The notes: generated from the letters alone by a model not told the origin. DNA of 64,000 bases from Frigidibacter albus (GCF_009908165.1 NZ_JAAAUC010000001.1:372001-436000), one strand, 5' to 3'; shown: positions 38,604 to 48,848, numbered from the stretch's first letter. Translations and numbers: made by a program.

Positions 38604-40124
38604 TCAACGCAGGATCAACGTCTGGCCGGTCATCTCGGGCGGCTGCGGCAGGCCCATCAGGTCCAGCAGCGTCGGCGCAAGGTCCGCCAGCCGCCCCGGC
38701 CGCAGCGACACGCCCGTCGGCCCGCCGATCAGCGCCACCGGCACCGGGTTGGTGGTATGGGCCGTGTGCGGCCCGCCGGTCACCGGGTCGATCATCACCT
38801 CGCAATTGCCGTGATCGGCGGTCAGCAGCATCGCGCCGCCCGCAACCTTCAGCGCGGCGATGACCTTGGCCAGCCCCCGGTCCACCGCCTCGCAGGCCGC
38901 CATCGCAGCGGGCAGGCTGCCGGTATGGCCGACCATGTCCGGGTTGGCATAGTTCACCACGATCAGGTCGAACCCCTGTTCGATGGCGCCGACGAAATGC
39001 TCGGTCACCTCTTCGGCCGACATCTCGGGCTGCAGGTCATAGGTGGCGACCTTCGGGGATTTCGCCATGTAGCGGCCTTCGCCGGCCTCGGGCAGCTCTT
39101 TCCCGCCGTTCAGGAAGAAGGTGACATGGGGATATTTCTCGGTCTCGGCCAGCCGGAACTGCGTCAGCCCCTGCTTGGCCACCCATTCGCCAAGCGTGTT
39201 GGCGATGGTTTGCTTGGGGTAGCAGGCGGTCATGAAGGCATTGTGCGCGGCAGAGTAGTCCACCATCCCCAGCATTCCCGCCCAGACCGGGCGCGCGCCG
39301 GTATCGAACCCGGAAAATTCCGGCGCGCCGAGCGCCGACAGGATTTCCCGTGCACGGTCGGCCCGGAAGTTGAGGCAGAAGAAACCGTCGCCATCCCGCG
39401 CCCCGGAATAGGTGCCGATGACCGTGGGCGCGATGAACTCGTCGGTCTCGCCCCGCGTGGCAGCCAGGGCCACCGCGGTTGCCGCGTCGGGCGCAACCTC
39501 GCCCTCGGCGCGGACCATCGCCGCATAGGCCCGCTCCACCCGCTCCCACCGATTGTCGCGGTCCATCGCCCAGTAGCGGCCGATGACCGTCGCCACCCGC
39601 GCGCCCTTCGGCATCCCGGCCAGCAGATCGGCCATGAAGCCGGCGGCAGACGACGGCGCCACGTCGCGCCCGTCGGTGATCGCGTGCAGCGCCACCGGCA
39701 CGCCAAGCGCGGCCAGTGCCCGCACCGCCGCGAGCACATGCACGAGATGCCCATGCACCCCGCCATCCGACACCACGCCCATCAGATGCGCGGTGCCGCC
39801 GCTGGCGTGCAGCCGTTCCGCAAAGGCCAGCAGCGCCGGGTTGACGGCGAAGCTGCCATCCTCGATGGCAAGATCGATCTGCCCCAGATCCATCGCCACC
39901 ACCCGGCCCGCGCCGATATTGGTGTGCCCCACCTCGGAATTGCCCATCTGCCCGGTCGGCAGGCCTACATCCGGCCCGTGGGTGATCAGCGTGGCATGCG
40001 GGCACCCCGCCATGATCGCGTCGAAGGTCGGGGTGTCGGCCAGCAGCGGTGCATTGCCCTCGGGCTCGGCCCGCTGGCCCCAGCCGTCGAGAATGCACAG
40101 CACAACGGGTTTGGGACGGGTCAT
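38604..40124 (-). CDS. gpmI: 2,3-bisphosphoglycerate-independent phosphoglycerate mutase
   Basis: Glycolytic enzyme of 506 residues interconverting 3- and 2-phosphoglycerate with Mn2+. The N-terminus VVLCILDGWG, the inserted phosphatase-site GQMGNSEVGHTNIGAGR (catalytic serine after MGN) and the C-terminal metal motif LLTADHGNCE are all present. ATG 40124 has GGAGG before it. The downstream EnvC-like gene starts 8 bases after the stop. The upstream gap carries the second dispersed repeat. Confidence 0.96.
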   Translation of the reverse strand: MTRPKPVVLCILDGWGQRAEPEGNAPLLADTPTFDAIMAGCPHATLITHGPDVGLPTGQMGNSEVGHTNIGAGRVVAMDLGQIDLAIEDGSFAVNPALLAFAERLHASGGTAHLMGVVSDGGVHGHLVHVLAAVRALAALGVPVALHAITDGRDVAPSSAAGFMADLLAGMPKGARVATVIGRYWAMDRDNRWERVERAYAAMVRAEGEVAPDAATAVALAATRGETDEFIAPTVIGTYSGARDGDGFFCLNFRADRAREILSALGAPEFSGFDTGARPVWAGMLGMVDYSAAHNAFMTACYPKQTIANTLGEWVAKQGLTQFRLAETEKYPHVTFFLNGGKELPEAGEGRYMAKSPKVATYDLQPEMSAEEVTEHFVGAIEQGFDLIVVNYANPDMVGHTGSLPAAMAACEAVDRGLAKVIAALKVAGGAMLLTADHGNCEVMIDPVTGGPHTAHTTNPVPVALIGGPTGVSLRPGRLADLAPTLLDLMGLPQPPEMTGQTLILR

Positions 40125-40204
40125 CGCGGAGCCTCCTGCCAGGGTCGCGCCCTTGATACGCCGCAGCGCCGCAAGGGGCAACCGGCGGGTGGGGAGGTTA
40201 GATG

Positions 40205-40398
40205 CCTTGGCGAAGGCCATCGCCTTCGCCACGCGGTGCCGGGGCAATTTGCACTGGCCGGGCCCCCAAAGGGCCCGGCCAGCGCCCGCCCCGCCCCTGG
40301 CGGGCGCTGTCCTCATTCGGTTTCACGTTGCCGGCGGCTCCGTGAGCATCCGTCCCGCACGGGCGGGGCGAGGCAGTGCCTCGCCTTTGTCCGCCCGA
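40205..40398 (-). repeat. Structured dispersed repeat, copy 2
   Basis: About 194 bp, matching 19739-19954 in all main blocks. Here the central hairpin is extended: CTGGCCGGGCCC-CCAAA-GGGCCCGGCCAG (12-bp stem). The GGCGAAGGC/GCCTTCGCC hairpin and the GGCGAGGCA/TGCCTCGCC hairpin are identical to copy 1. It lies between rlmH and gpmI, only 9 bases after the rlmH stop, oriented like copy 1 relative to the upstream gene. No coding potential was seen. Confidence 0.8.
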
Positions 40399-40407
40399 CC
40401 CAACGAC

Positions 40408-40878
40408 CTACTCCCGGTGATACGGCGCCCCGGCGAGAATAGACGCCGCCCTATACAGCTGCTCCGCCAGCATCACCCGCACCAGCATATGCGGCCAGAC
40501 CATCTGCCCGAAGGACAGCGCGAAATCCGCCCGGGCGCGCAGGGCCGGCGCGATCCCGTCCGCCCCGCCAATGACAAAGGCCACGTCCGACCGCCCCGCA
40601 TCCCGCCAGCCGCCAAGAACCGCCGCGAAGTCCGGCGAGGTCATCACCCGCCCGCGTTCATCCAGCACCACCAGCAGCGCCCCCGTCGGTACCGCCCGCG
40701 CCAGCAGCTCGGCCTCCGCCTCGCGCCCGCCGCCGCGCTTGTCCTCCACCTCATGCTCCGCCGCCGGGCCAAGGCCAAGGGCCCGCCCGCTGCGGTCGAA
40801 ACGCTTCAGATAGTCATCAACAAGCGCGCGCTCGGGGCCGGATCTGATCCGGCCCACCGCGCACAGATGCACCCGCAT
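40408..40878 (-). CDS. rlmH: 23S rRNA pseudouridine-1915 N3-methyltransferase
   Basis: SPOUT-class methyltransferase of 156 residues modifying pseudouridine 1915 in helix 69. It opens MRVHLCAVGRI and ends with the family knot region: FVIGGADGIAPALRARADFALSFGQMVWPHMLVRVMLAEQLYRA. It starts 1 base after the rsfS stop, as in many proteobacteria. Confidence 0.96.
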   Translation of the reverse strand: MRVHLCAVGRIRSGPERALVDDYLKRFDRSGRALGLGPAAEHEVEDKRGGGREAEAELLARAVPTGALLVVLDERGRVMTSPDFAAVLGGWRDAGRSDVAFVIGGADGIAPALRARADFALSFGQMVWPHMLVRVMLAEQLYRAASILAGAPYHRE

Positions 40879-40879
40879 G

Positions 40880-41254
40880 TTACGACTGGCGCACGCCGAA
40901 CTCGGCTGCGTTCGACGGCAGCCACATCTTTTCCAGCTGGTAGAAGTCGCGCACTTCGGGGCGGAACACATGGACGACGACATCGCCCACATCGATCAGC
41001 ACCCAATCGCCCTGATCCTTGCCCTCGATCTTGCACACGCGCCCGAACTCGGTCTTCATCCGGTCGACCAGCTTTTCGGCGATGGCACCCACCTGCCGCG
41101 AAGACCGGCCCGAGCAGATCACCATGTGATCGGCCACGGAAGACCGGCCGCGCAGGTCGATCGACACCACTTCTTCAGCCTTGTCATCGTCGAGGGAAGC
41201 CAGAACGCGGTCGAGCACGACATCGCTCGACACATCTTGGGACAGGGCGCTCAT
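40880..41254 (-). CDS. rsfS: Ribosomal silencing factor
   Basis: Iojap/RsfS protein of 124 residues that binds uL14 and blocks subunit joining when nutrients are short. The conserved core includes KAEEVVSIDLRGRSSVADHMVICSG, HVFRPEVRDFYQLEKMW and the GDWVLIDVGDVVVH strand. ATG 41254 follows AGGA; an open extension upstream lacks conserved sequence. It is the first gene of the minus-strand block, with a promoter candidate at 41362-41390. Confidence 0.93.
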   Translation of the reverse strand: MSALSQDVSSDVVLDRVLASLDDDKAEEVVSIDLRGRSSVADHMVICSGRSSRQVGAIAEKLVDRMKTEFGRVCKIEGKDQGDWVLIDVGDVVVHVFRPEVRDFYQLEKMWLPSNAAEFGVRQS

Positions 41255-41361
41255 CGGCACCGATCCTGCGACCGTGGCAGTGGCCGCCTGTAGTGAAATA
41301 GACAGGACATCGTCCTCCTGGGTTGCGCGCCGATCCAGCCCCGGCACAAGGCAATACGTTA

Positions 41362-41390
41362 TAAGTAGCATCGCACACCCGAAATCTCAA
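41362..41390 (-). promoter_or_regulatory. Candidate sigma-70 promoter for rsfS
   Basis: On the minus strand TTGAGA (41390-41385) is separated by 17 bases from TACTTA (41367-41362). This is the right spacing for a housekeeping promoter about 108 bases upstream of the rsfS start. Confidence 0.45.
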
Positions 41391-41739
41391 TGGAGCCATT
41401 GCCCAGGGTTCGCAGCGGGCAGAAAAGCGCGGATCTGGTCGGGGCCCGCCCTCCGCCGCGCGCGCTTCACAGTTGCCTTGCAGAGGATTCGCGCGTATTG
41501 ACGCAGCCCATGAGAGGCTTCGTCTATTTCGATATCCACGACCGCGCGCGGCTTCCGGGCCGCTTTTTCGGCATGTCGCATTCGATTCTCGCCCGACTTT
41601 GATCGACCCCGCGTGCCTGCACGCGTCACGATCATCTGCGTGCCCGCACGCCCGCCGATCCCGCGAGAGCCTTGCCCACAAGCATTCCGCAAACAGCCGC
41701 ACGCATCCCGTGCCTTGCCATTCGTGAGAAGAGACAGCC
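41391..41739. other. Gene-free leader region upstream of leuC
   Basis: The gap between rsfS and leuC is 485 bases. On the plus strand TTGACG (41498-41503) with GTCTAT (41522-41527) is a possible leuC promoter with an 18-base spacer. In the ~210-base leader, two near-identical 14-bp palindromes occur 27 bp apart: GCGTGCCTGCACGC (41611-41624) and GCGTGCCCGCACGC (41638-41651). A 63-codon minus-strand frame (41387-41578) exists, but its codon use is not convincing. No tRNA was seen, and no leucine-rich leader peptide. Confidence 0.4.
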
Positions 41740-43179
<1,440 letters not shown>

Positions 43180-43223
43180 ACCGAACCGCCGGCGGGGCAT
43201 CCGGCAAATCGTATGTATAGGAG

Positions 43224-43256
43224 CCATATCCTTTCCATACGGTTTCCAGATGCCCG
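43224..43256 (+). promoter_or_regulatory. Three phased 11-bp repeats upstream of leuD
   Basis: CCATATCCTTT, CCATACGGTTT and CCAGATGCCCG start at 43224, 43235 and 43246. The middle unit is identical to the second unit upstream of serA (25705). The array ends 28 bases before the leuD ATG and lies between leuC and leuD. The third unit is degenerate. Confidence 0.7.
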
Positions 43257-43284
43257 CGCCGCCCTTGTGGGACCAGCAAAAGCC

Positions 43285-43890
43285 ATGGACAAGTTCACCA
43301 CCCTCACCGGCATCGCGGCGCCCATGCCGCTTGTCAACATCGACACCGACATGATCATCCCCAAGCAGTTCCTGAAGACCATCAAGCGGTCTGGCCTGGG
43401 CGTGAACCTGTTCGACGAGATGCGCTACAACCAGGACGGCACCGAAAAGCCGGACTTCATCCTGAACCAGCCCGCCTATCGCAGCGCCGAGATCATCGTC
43501 GCCGGCGACAACTTCGGCTGCGGCTCCTCGCGAGAGCACGCGCCTTGGGCGCTGCTGGATTTCGGCATCCGCTGCGTGATCTCGACCTCCTTCGCCGACA
43601 TCTTCTTCAGCAACTGCTTCAAGAACGGGATTCTTCCCGTCGTTCTGCCGCAAGAGGCGGTGGACGCGCTGATGGAGGACGCCAAGAAGGGCGCCAATGC
43701 CCGCATCACCGTGGATCTGGCGAGCCAGACAGTGACCGGAACGGATGGGACCACCTATGGCTTCGAGGTGGATGCCTTCAAGAAACACTGCCTTCTCAAC
43801 GGGTTGGACGATATCGGGCTGACGCTGGAAAAGGTCACCGCCATCGACAGGTTCGAAGGGCAGGCGGCACAGTCGCGCCCCTGGGTCTGA
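43285..43890 (+). CDS. leuD: 3-isopropylmalate dehydratase, small subunit
   Basis: Swivelling domain partner of LeuC, 201 residues. The start [26 protein letters not shown] and the motif [17 protein letters not shown] are family hallmarks. The frame continues upstream to an ATG at 43213, but the conserved N-terminus fixes ATG 43285. An intrinsic terminator follows the stop. Confidence 0.96.
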   Translation: MDKFTTLTGIAAPMPLVNIDTDMIIPKQFLKTIKRSGLGVNLFDEMRYNQDGTEKPDFILNQPAYRSAEIIVAGDNFGCGSSREHAPWALLDFGIRCVISTSFADIFFSNCFKNGILPVVLPQEAVDALMEDAKKGANARITVDLASQTVTGTDGTTYGFEVDAFKKHCLLNGLDDIGLTLEKVTAIDRFEGQAAQSRPWV

Positions 43891-43920
43891 CCCCGGAATC
43901 GTCCATTGTCTGTGAAATCA

Positions 43921-43949
43921 ATGGCCGTCCCGCGGGGGCGGCCATTTTT
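43921..43949 (+). terminator. Intrinsic terminator of leuCD
   Basis: ATGGCCG (43921-43927) pairs with CGGCCAT (43939-43945), followed by TTTTT, 30 bases after the leuD stop. Confidence 0.85.
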
Positions 43950-44066
43950 CTGCCCGGATGTTGATGCAACTTCGCACCAGTTCGTCCATCGATTCGCCCA
44001 AAGAGTTTCGTCTTCATGAACGGTGGATTGCCACGCGCCCTGAAACTTGGCAGGATTGAGGCTTAA

Positions 44067-44990
44067 ATGAGGCAGGCCGCCACAATCGTGCGGGAATACA
44101 TTCGGAACAAGAGGCCGGCACCGTACCGTTCTCGACCGGGTGGAGGGTACAGGGCTTTGATATCCCGTCTGACAGGCGCCATCGTGCGCGCGATGCTGGT
44201 TGTGGTGATGATCGCCACACCCTCGGTCGTGACGCAATCCGTAAGCCAGGACACTGCCGAAGTGATTGCGCTGGTTGCGCTTTTCGCCGCGGCGCTGACC
44301 TTCTTCGAATATGCCTCGACCTATCCCGGTCTTGTGGAATTCCGCGACGCGCCGCCCTTCAACCGCATCCGCTTCTTGTCACTCTTCCTGACGGTATTCC
44401 TGCTGTCGGTGGTCTGCATGGGCCAGAACGATCCGGCGGTGCTGGCCAAGCTGATCTCGTATCTGGGCGGGCATGTCGCCGATGTGCTGGATTTCCCCTA
44501 CAGCCCTGTGCGGCTGATGACGCTGATGCTGCCCGAAGACACCTCGGCCGGGCATCTGGCGCTGGTGCGCATCACCGCCGGGCTGGCCTATTTCATCTCG
44601 CTGATCACCCTGATCGTGTTCATCGTCACCATCCGCGGCTTTGGCTGGCCCTCGGCCGAGGGCACGTTCAACGTCTGGATCAACCTGCCGACCTTCGATC
44701 CGACCACGGGGGGCGATGTCGTGGAGCGGCTGAACCGCGACGCCATGGCCAACGTGGCGCTTGGCTTCGCGCTTCCCTTCGTGATCCCCGCCGTGGTCAA
44801 ATCCGCCGCGATGATGTTCGAGCCGGTGACGCTGGCCTCCCCGCACACCCTGATCTGGACGATGACAGCATGGTCCTTCCTGCCTCTGAGCCTGCTGATG
44901 CGCGGCATCGCCATGGGCCGCGTCGCCGCGATGATCGTGGAGCGGCGCAAGATCCACGCCAAGCTGGTCGCCGGGTTGCAGCCTGCCTGA
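44067..44990 (+). CDS. Uncharacterised multi-spanning membrane protein
   Basis: Unrecognised protein of 307 residues. The first ~35 residues are basic (REYIRNKRPAPYRSRPGGGYR). About six hydrophobic segments follow, for example IVRAMLVVVMIATPSVV, IALVALFAAALTFFEYAS, FLSLFLTVFLLSVVCMG, ITAGLAYFISLITLIVFIV and VALGFALPFVIPAVV. GAGG is 5 bases before ATG 44067. The next gene, an exported EEP-family protein, overlaps or abuts its end, so they are probably co-expressed. I know no function; it looks like a lineage-conserved inner-membrane protein. Confidence 0.7.
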   Translation: MRQAATIVREYIRNKRPAPYRSRPGGGYRALISRLTGAIVRAMLVVVMIATPSVVTQSVSQDTAEVIALVALFAAALTFFEYASTYPGLVEFRDAPPFNRIRFLSLFLTVFLLSVVCMGQNDPAVLAKLISYLGGHVADVLDFPYSPVRLMTLMLPEDTSAGHLALVRITAGLAYFISLITLIVFIVTIRGFGWPSAEGTFNVWINLPTFDPTTGGDVVERLNRDAMANVALGFALPFVIPAVVKSAAMMFEPVTLASPHTLIWTMTAWSFLPLSLLMRGIAMGRVAAMIVERRKIHAKLVAGLQPA

Positions 44991-46066
44991 TCGCGGCGCT
45001 GCTGGTCTTTGCCACGCCGGTTGCCGCCGAGCCGCTGACCATCGCCACCTTCAACGTCGAACTCAGCCGCGAGGGGCCGGGGCTCTTGCTGCGCGACTTG
45101 CTGCGCGGCGACGATCCGCAGGCCGAGGCTGCCGCTGCGGTCATCGCTGCCGCCGCGCCCGATGTGCTGGTGCTGACCGGCATCGACTATGACCACGGGC
45201 TTGCCGCACTGTCGGCCTTCGCCGCGCGGATTGCGGCGCGGGGCGTGGACTACCCCCACCGCTTCGCCCTGCGCCCCAACACCGGCTGGATGACACCGCT
45301 GGATCTGGACGGCGACGGCCAGCTTGGTGGGCCCGGCGACGCGCAGGGCTGGGGGCGGTTTGCGGGCGAGGGCGGGATGGCGATCCTGTCGCGGCTGCCG
45401 CTGGAGACGGGGGCGGTGCAGGACTATTCCCGCTTCCTCTGGGCCGATCTGCCCGGCGCGCTGCTGCCGCCGGACATGACCCCCGAAGCGAGGGCTGTGC
45501 AGCGCCTGTCCACGACCGGGCATTGGGCAGTGCCGGTGATCTTGCCGGGCGGCGGGCGGCTGACGCTGCTGGTCTGGCACGCCACACCCCCTGTCTTCGA
45601 TGGGCCCGAAGACCGCAATGGCCGCCGCAACCATGACGAGGCGGCGTTCTGGACGGCGCTGCTGGACGGCCGGCTGTCCTTTGCGCCGCCCTCGCCGCCC
45701 TTCGTGCTGCTGGGGGACAGCAACCTTGACCCGGCGGATGGCGAGGGGCGGCGCGAGGCAATCCACGCGCTGCTGGCCGATCCGCGGTTGCAAGATTCCG
45801 GACCGCGCTCCGAAGGCGGGGCAGAGGCGGCAGGGCAGGGCGGGGTCAATGCCGGGCACCGGGGCGATCCCGCGCTCGATACCGCCGACTGGCCGGATGA
45901 GCCGGGCAGGCCGGGCAACATGCGGGTGGATCTGGTGCTGCCCTCCGCCGATCTGCGGGTGCTGGAGGCTGGGGTGCTCTGGCCCCCGCTGGGTGCGCCG
46001 CTGGCCGAGGAGGCGCGCGCCGCCTCGCGGCACCGGCTGGTCTGGGTGCGGGTCGATCTGCCCTAG
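44870..46066 (+). CDS. Endonuclease/exonuclease/phosphatase family exported protein
   Basis: EEP-superfamily protein. Core motifs are TIATFNVELS, ALRPNTGWMTPLDLDGDG, WHATPPVFDGPEDRNGRRNHDEA, VLLGDSNLDPADGEG and RVDLVLPSADLRV followed by a late SRHRLVWVRVDLP. This set fits a secreted or periplasmic nuclease or phosphodiesterase. A signal-like stretch (ACLIAALLVFATPVAAEP) ends at about 45033. The start is unclear: no ATG, GTG or TTG precedes the signal stretch in frame before ATG 44870, which would add an arginine-rich N-terminus inside the upstream gene. A CTG at the upstream stop (44987) is another possibility. The 3' end overlaps tsaC by 4 bases. Confidence 0.75.
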   Translation: MVLPASEPADARHRHGPRRRDDRGAAQDPRQAGRRVAACLIAALLVFATPVAAEPLTIATFNVELSREGPGLLLRDLLRGDDPQAEAAAAVIAAAAPDVLVLTGIDYDHGLAALSAFAARIAARGVDYPHRFALRPNTGWMTPLDLDGDGQLGGPGDAQGWGRFAGEGGMAILSRLPLETGAVQDYSRFLWADLPGALLPPDMTPEARAVQRLSTTGHWAVPVILPGGGRLTLLVWHATPPVFDGPEDRNGRRNHDEAAFWTALLDGRLSFAPPSPPFVLLGDSNLDPADGEGRREAIHALLADPRLQDSGPRSEGGAEAAGQGGVNAGHRGDPALDTADWPDEPGRPGNMRVDLVLPSADLRVLEAGVLWPPLGAPLAEEARAASRHRLVWVRVDLP

Positions 46067-47019
46067 GGCCGGGGCGCTGCCGCCCGCCGAAGCCGGTCAT
46101 TGATCGCGCGGCCGAGCCCGCGCTCAGGCACTGGCGCCACGGCGATGCACCCGCCCGGCCCGGCCAAGGCATCCGCCTCGCGCAGCAGGTGGAACAGGGT
46201 CGCCGCCGCCTCGACCAGATCGCCGGTCTCTGACAGGGTCAGCGTGGCACCCGCGCAGGGCCCGAAACCAATCCAGACCTCGCCGGCCTCCGGTTCCGTC
46301 ACCCCCAGCCGCAGCGCCGCGCCGGGCGCGTAATGCGAGGCAAGCTGGCCGGGGGCCGAGGGTTTGGCGGCATCGCCGCCCGTCGCCAAGGCCATGCCAA
46401 GGCAAGCCTCCAGCGCCTCCACCGGCAGCCCGCCGGGGCGCAGCAGCACGGGCTCTCCGGCAAGGCCAAGGATCGTGCTCTCCACCCCCACGGCGCAGTC
46501 GCCGCCGTCGACCACCGCCGCGATACGGCCCGCCAGCCCCGCCATCACATGCGCCGCCCGTGTCGGGCTGACCTTGCCGGAAGGGTTGGCCGAGGGCGCC
46601 GCCAGCGGCCCGCCGAACACCCGCAGCAGCGCCTGCGCCAGCGGATGCGCCGGAACCCGCACCGCGACCGTTCCCAGCCCCGCCGTCACCAGCGGCGACA
46701 GGCCCGAGCCCATCCTCAGCGGAAGCACCAGCGTCAGCGGCCCAGGCCAGAATGCCGCCGCCAGCCGCTCTGCCTCGTCCCCCACCTCGGCAAACACCCG
46801 CGCCGCTGCCAGATCCGGCACATGCACGATCAGCGGGTTGAATTGCGGCCGCCCCTTCGCCGCAAAGATCCGGGCGCAGGCGATGTCCGACCGGGCATCG
46901 CCGCCAAGCCCGTAGACCGTCTCTGTCGGGAAGGCGACAAGCTCGCCTGCCGCCAGCAGCGCTGCGGCGTCGGTCAGCCCCTCGGGCGTGGCGGGCAAAA
47001 GGCGGGTGTGCTGCGGCAT
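46063..47019 (-). CDS. tsaC: L-threonylcarbamoyladenylate synthase (Sua5 type)
   Basis: Makes threonylcarbamoyl-AMP for the t6A37 modification of tRNA. At 318 residues it is the two-domain Sua5 form. The YrdC domain includes ELVAFPTETVYGLGGDA, KGRPQFNPLIVHV, FWPGPLTLVL and APSANPSGKVSPT. A linker (VLLRPGG, SHYAPGAALRL) leads to the Sua5 domain. The gene is divergent from the acyl-CoA dehydrogenase. Confidence 0.95.
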   Translation of the reverse strand: MPQHTRLLPATPEGLTDAAALLAAGELVAFPTETVYGLGGDARSDIACARIFAAKGRPQFNPLIVHVPDLAAARVFAEVGDEAERLAAAFWPGPLTLVLPLRMGSGLSPLVTAGLGTVAVRVPAHPLAQALLRVFGGPLAAPSANPSGKVSPTRAAHVMAGLAGRIAAVVDGGDCAVGVESTILGLAGEPVLLRPGGLPVEALEACLGMALATGGDAAKPSAPGQLASHYAPGAALRLGVTEPEAGEVWIGFGPCAGATLTLSETGDLVEAAATLFHLLREADALAGPGGCIAVAPVPERGLGRAINDRLRRAAAPRP

Positions 47020-47147
47020 CCGGATCCGTTATGACGTAGCGTAAGGGTTGAGGCGGCCGGACCGTGCTTTAGGTGTGGCCGCGTAGAGGGTCACATACGC
47101 GCCGCGCCGGGTCTTGCCAAGGCGAGCGATTGTTCAGGGAGAGAGAC

Positions 47148-48848
47148 ATGCCTTACCGGTCCCCCGTCGGCGAATTCCGCTTCATCCTCGATCAGGTGGT
47201 GCCGCTGGCCCCTGTCGCCGCGACCGAACGCTTCGCCGAGGCGACGGCCGACACGGTGGACGCGATCCTGACCGAGGCCGGGCGCATGTGCGATGAGGTT
47301 CTGGCCCCGCTGCAACGCGCGGGCGATCTGCATCCCGCGCGGTTGGAAAATGGCGTGCTGCGCTCCTCCCCGGGTTTCGCCGAGGGCTATCAGGCAATTG
47401 CCGAGGGTGGCTGGGTCGGACTTGCCGGCCCGCAGGAATTCGGCGGCATGGGCCTGCCGCAGGCGCTGAACATGGCGGTCAACGACATGATGTCGGGTGC
47501 CTGCCTTGCGCTGCAGCTGAACCCGCTGCTGACGCAGGGCCAGATCGAGGCGCTGGAGCATCATGCCAGCGACGCGCTGAAGGCCCTCTATCTGCCCAAG
47601 CTGATTTCGGGTGAGTGGTCGGGCACGATGAACCTGACCGAGCCGCAGGCCGGGTCGGATGTGGGGGCGGTCAGGACCAAGGCCGAACCCAAGGGCGACG
47701 GCACCTATGCGGTGACGGGCACCAAGATCTACATCAGCTGGGGCGACAGCGACGTGACCGCGAATGTCTGCCATCTGGTGCTGGCGCGGCTGCCGGATGC
47801 CGCGCCGGGCACGCGCGGGATCAGCCTGTTCATGGTGCCGAAATACATCCCGGATGCGGATGGCGCGCCCGGCGCCCGCAACAGCCTCAAGGTCGTCAGC
47901 CTGGAGCACAAGATGGGCCTGCATGGCTCGCCGACCTGCGTGATGGCCTTCGAGGGCGCGACCGGCTGGATGGTCGGCGGCGAGGCGAAGGGCATGGCGG
48001 CGATGTTCACGATGATGAACAACGCCCGGCTGGCTGTGGGCGTGCAGGGCATCGGGGTGGCCGAGGCGGCCTATCAGAAGGCGCTGGACTACGCGCTGGA
48101 CCGCAAGCAGATGGGTGCGATCATCGACCATGCCGATGTGCGGCGGATGCTGACCGGCATGAAGGCCGACATCTTCGCCGCCCGCTCCATCGCGCTGGCC
48201 TGCGCCGTGGCGCTGGACATGGGCCGCGCCACGGGCGAGCCGGAATGGCAGGCCCGCGCCGCGCTGCTGACCCCGATCGCCAAGGCCTTTGGCACCGATG
48301 TCGGCATGGCCGTTTCGGAAACCGGGGTGCAGGTGCATGGCGGCATGGGCTTTGTCGAGGAAACCGGCGCCGCGCAGTTCTACCGCGACGTGCGGGTGAC
48401 GGCGATCTATGAGGGCACCAACGGCATCCAGGCGATGGACCTTGTCGGCCGCAAGATGATGGATGGCGGCGAGGCTGCCTTCCGCCTGCTGCAAGAGGTC
48501 GAGGATGCCGCCAACGCCGCCCGCGCCGCCCGCCCCGAGCTTGCCGATCTGGCCGAGCACGTCTGGACGGCGGCCGAGACGCTGCGCGAGGCGACGGAAT
48601 GGCTGGTCCGTCAGGACGTGCAGGACCGGTTCGCGGGGGCGGTGCCCTATCTGCGCGCCTTCGCGCGGGTGCTTGGCGGGCATTTCCACCTGAAGGCCGC
48701 GATGGCCGAAGCCGAGGCAGGGCCGCGCGCCGCGCTGGCGCGTATCTACGTCACCCGCCTCATGCCGCAATTCGCCGCCGCGCTTGATGAGGCGAAGCAG
48801 GGCGCCGCGGGCCTTTATGCCCTGTCAGCCGAGGATCTGGCGGCGTGA
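47148..48848 (+). CDS. Acyl-CoA dehydrogenase (DmdC-like long form)
   Basis: FAD-dependent acyl-CoA dehydrogenase of 566 residues. Signature stretches are MNLTEPQAGSDVGAVRTKA, KIYISWGDSD, MGLHGSPTCVMAFEGATG and the C-terminal ETGVQVHGGMGFVEETG and YEGTNGIQAMDL. The longer size, with an extra C-terminal helical domain, fits the group that includes DmdC (methylmercaptopropionyl-CoA dehydrogenase), but other long-form FadE-type enzymes match equally. GGGAGAGAGA precedes ATG 47148. The metallohydrolase after it overlaps by 4 bases (GTGA). Confidence 0.87.
   Translation: MPYRSPVGEFRFILDQVVPLAPVAATERFAEATADTVDAILTEAGRMCDEVLAPLQRAGDLHPARLENGVLRSSPGFAEGYQAIAEGGWVGLAGPQEFGGMGLPQALNMAVNDMMSGACLALQLNPLLTQGQIEALEHHASDALKALYLPKLISGEWSGTMNLTEPQAGSDVGAVRTKAEPKGDGTYAVTGTKIYISWGDSDVTANVCHLVLARLPDAAPGTRGISLFMVPKYIPDADGAPGARNSLKVVSLEHKMGLHGSPTCVMAFEGATGWMVGGEAKGMAAMFTMMNNARLAVGVQGIGVAEAAYQKALDYALDRKQMGAIIDHADVRRMLTGMKADIFAARSIALACAVALDMGRATGEPEWQARAALLTPIAKAFGTDVGMAVSETGVQVHGGMGFVEETGAAQFYRDVRVTAIYEGTNGIQAMDLVGRKMMDGGEAAFRLLQEVEDAANAARAARPELADLAEHVWTAAETLREATEWLVRQDVQDRFAGAVPYLRAFARVLGGHFHLKAAMAEAEAGPRAALARIYVTRLMPQFAAALDEAKQGAAGLYALSAEDLAA

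Noticed and set aside
41387-41578. 63-codon minus-strand frame upstream of rsfS (MRHAEKAARKPRAVVDIEIDEA...)
   Set aside because: Third-position base use is not like neighbouring genes and the ribosome site is weak; left as part of the gap description.
43213-43284. 24-residue N-terminal extension of LeuD from ATG 43213
   Set aside because: LeuD proteins begin at the MDKFTTLTG-type sequence; the extension is made from the regulatory repeats.
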